A DNA stretch of 24,227 nt, taken from UBA1351 sp964627665. GTDB taxonomy: Bacteria; Bacillota; Clostridia; Lachnospirales; Vallitaleaceae. A model generated the notes under the pieces. The model worked only from the letters and a program-made list of their open reading frames with translations, searched no databases and was not told the DNA's origin. The translations under genes were made by a program, and so were the position numbers. How positions within the stretch are numbered: the first letter of the stretch is position 1; every line of letters starts with the position of its first letter. The stretch is taken from positions 1 to 24,227 of the forward strand of contig CAZVKG010000057.1 in NCBI GenBank assembly GCA_964627665.1. Direction: 5' to 3'. Positions 24,203 through 24,227 of this stretch are shown here, in pieces.

Positions 24203-24208
24203 TATAAT
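24203..24208 (+). promoter_or_regulatory. Possible -10 element for a gene beyond the right edge
   Basis: A perfect TATAAT lies 50 bases after the terminator, with a poor TTAGCT (24179-24184) as -35 at an 18-base spacing. No start codon with a ribosome site follows before the window ends. Bases 24151-24227 hold nothing else that I can identify. Confidence 0.35.
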
Positions 24209-24227
24209 GGTTTATAGTTTAAGCGTC

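Overview
The window reads as chromosomal DNA of a low-GC Gram-positive bacterium of the class Clostridia, probably Lachnospirales-like. The grounds are AT-rich codon use, strong GGAGG Shine-Dalgarno sequences before nearly every gene, a YesM/YesN-type two-component pair next to an LplABC-type sugar importer, and intracellular glycosidases in a saccharolytic context. No species can be named from the sequence alone. No rRNA, tRNA, CRISPR array, insertion sequence or phage gene was seen. No gene-free stretch exceeds 300 bases; the longest are about 160-210 bases and carry promoters and terminators.

Region 1 (1-3683): a translationally coupled cluster of a DesK/LiaS-type histidine kinase (cut by the left window edge), a NarL/LuxR-type response regulator, a membrane-anchored family-1 solute-binding protein without permeases, and a D-lyxose isomerase. 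It is closed by a hairpin terminator. It resembles a three-component sugar sensor with a metabolic output.

Region 2 (3732-7019): an extended -10 promoter precedes a GNAT acetyltransferase fused in frame to an aldose 1-epimerase. The epimerase half keeps its own strong Shine-Dalgarno and ATG. A TIM-barrel protein (DUF7916-like) and two small membrane proteins (DUF1475-like and DUF3159-like) follow. The last gene stops 2 bases before the end of a convergent gene.

Region 3 (7022-22803): a carbohydrate utilisation locus. Histidine kinase and AraC-type response regulator (YesM/YesN-like) are on the minus strand. Divergently, a well-formed promoter, preceded by 21-bp-phased CTAAGAA repeats, drives an eight-gene operon: lipoprotein solute-binding protein, GH106-like glycosidase, two CUT1 permeases, GH39 glycosidase, DUF1593/Sde182-like protein, alpha/beta-hydrolase and a GH2 beta-glucuronidase, ending in a terminator. 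None of the enzymes has a signal peptide. The inferred scheme is import of an oligosaccharide followed by cytoplasmic deacylation and exo-hydrolysis. The beta-glucuronidase is the best-supported specificity (NxKG motif); with the alpha-L-rhamnosidase-like enzyme it suggests a rhamnose/glucuronate-decorated plant glycan. No transporter ATPase is present, so a shared MsmX-type ATPase is presumably encoded elsewhere.

Region 4 (22813-24150): a Crp/Fnr-family regulator with a TTG start and a duplicated TGACATATG motif in its promoter region, overlapping a YdcZ-family membrane protein, then a strong 15-bp terminator hairpin. A possible promoter for the next gene lies at the right edge.
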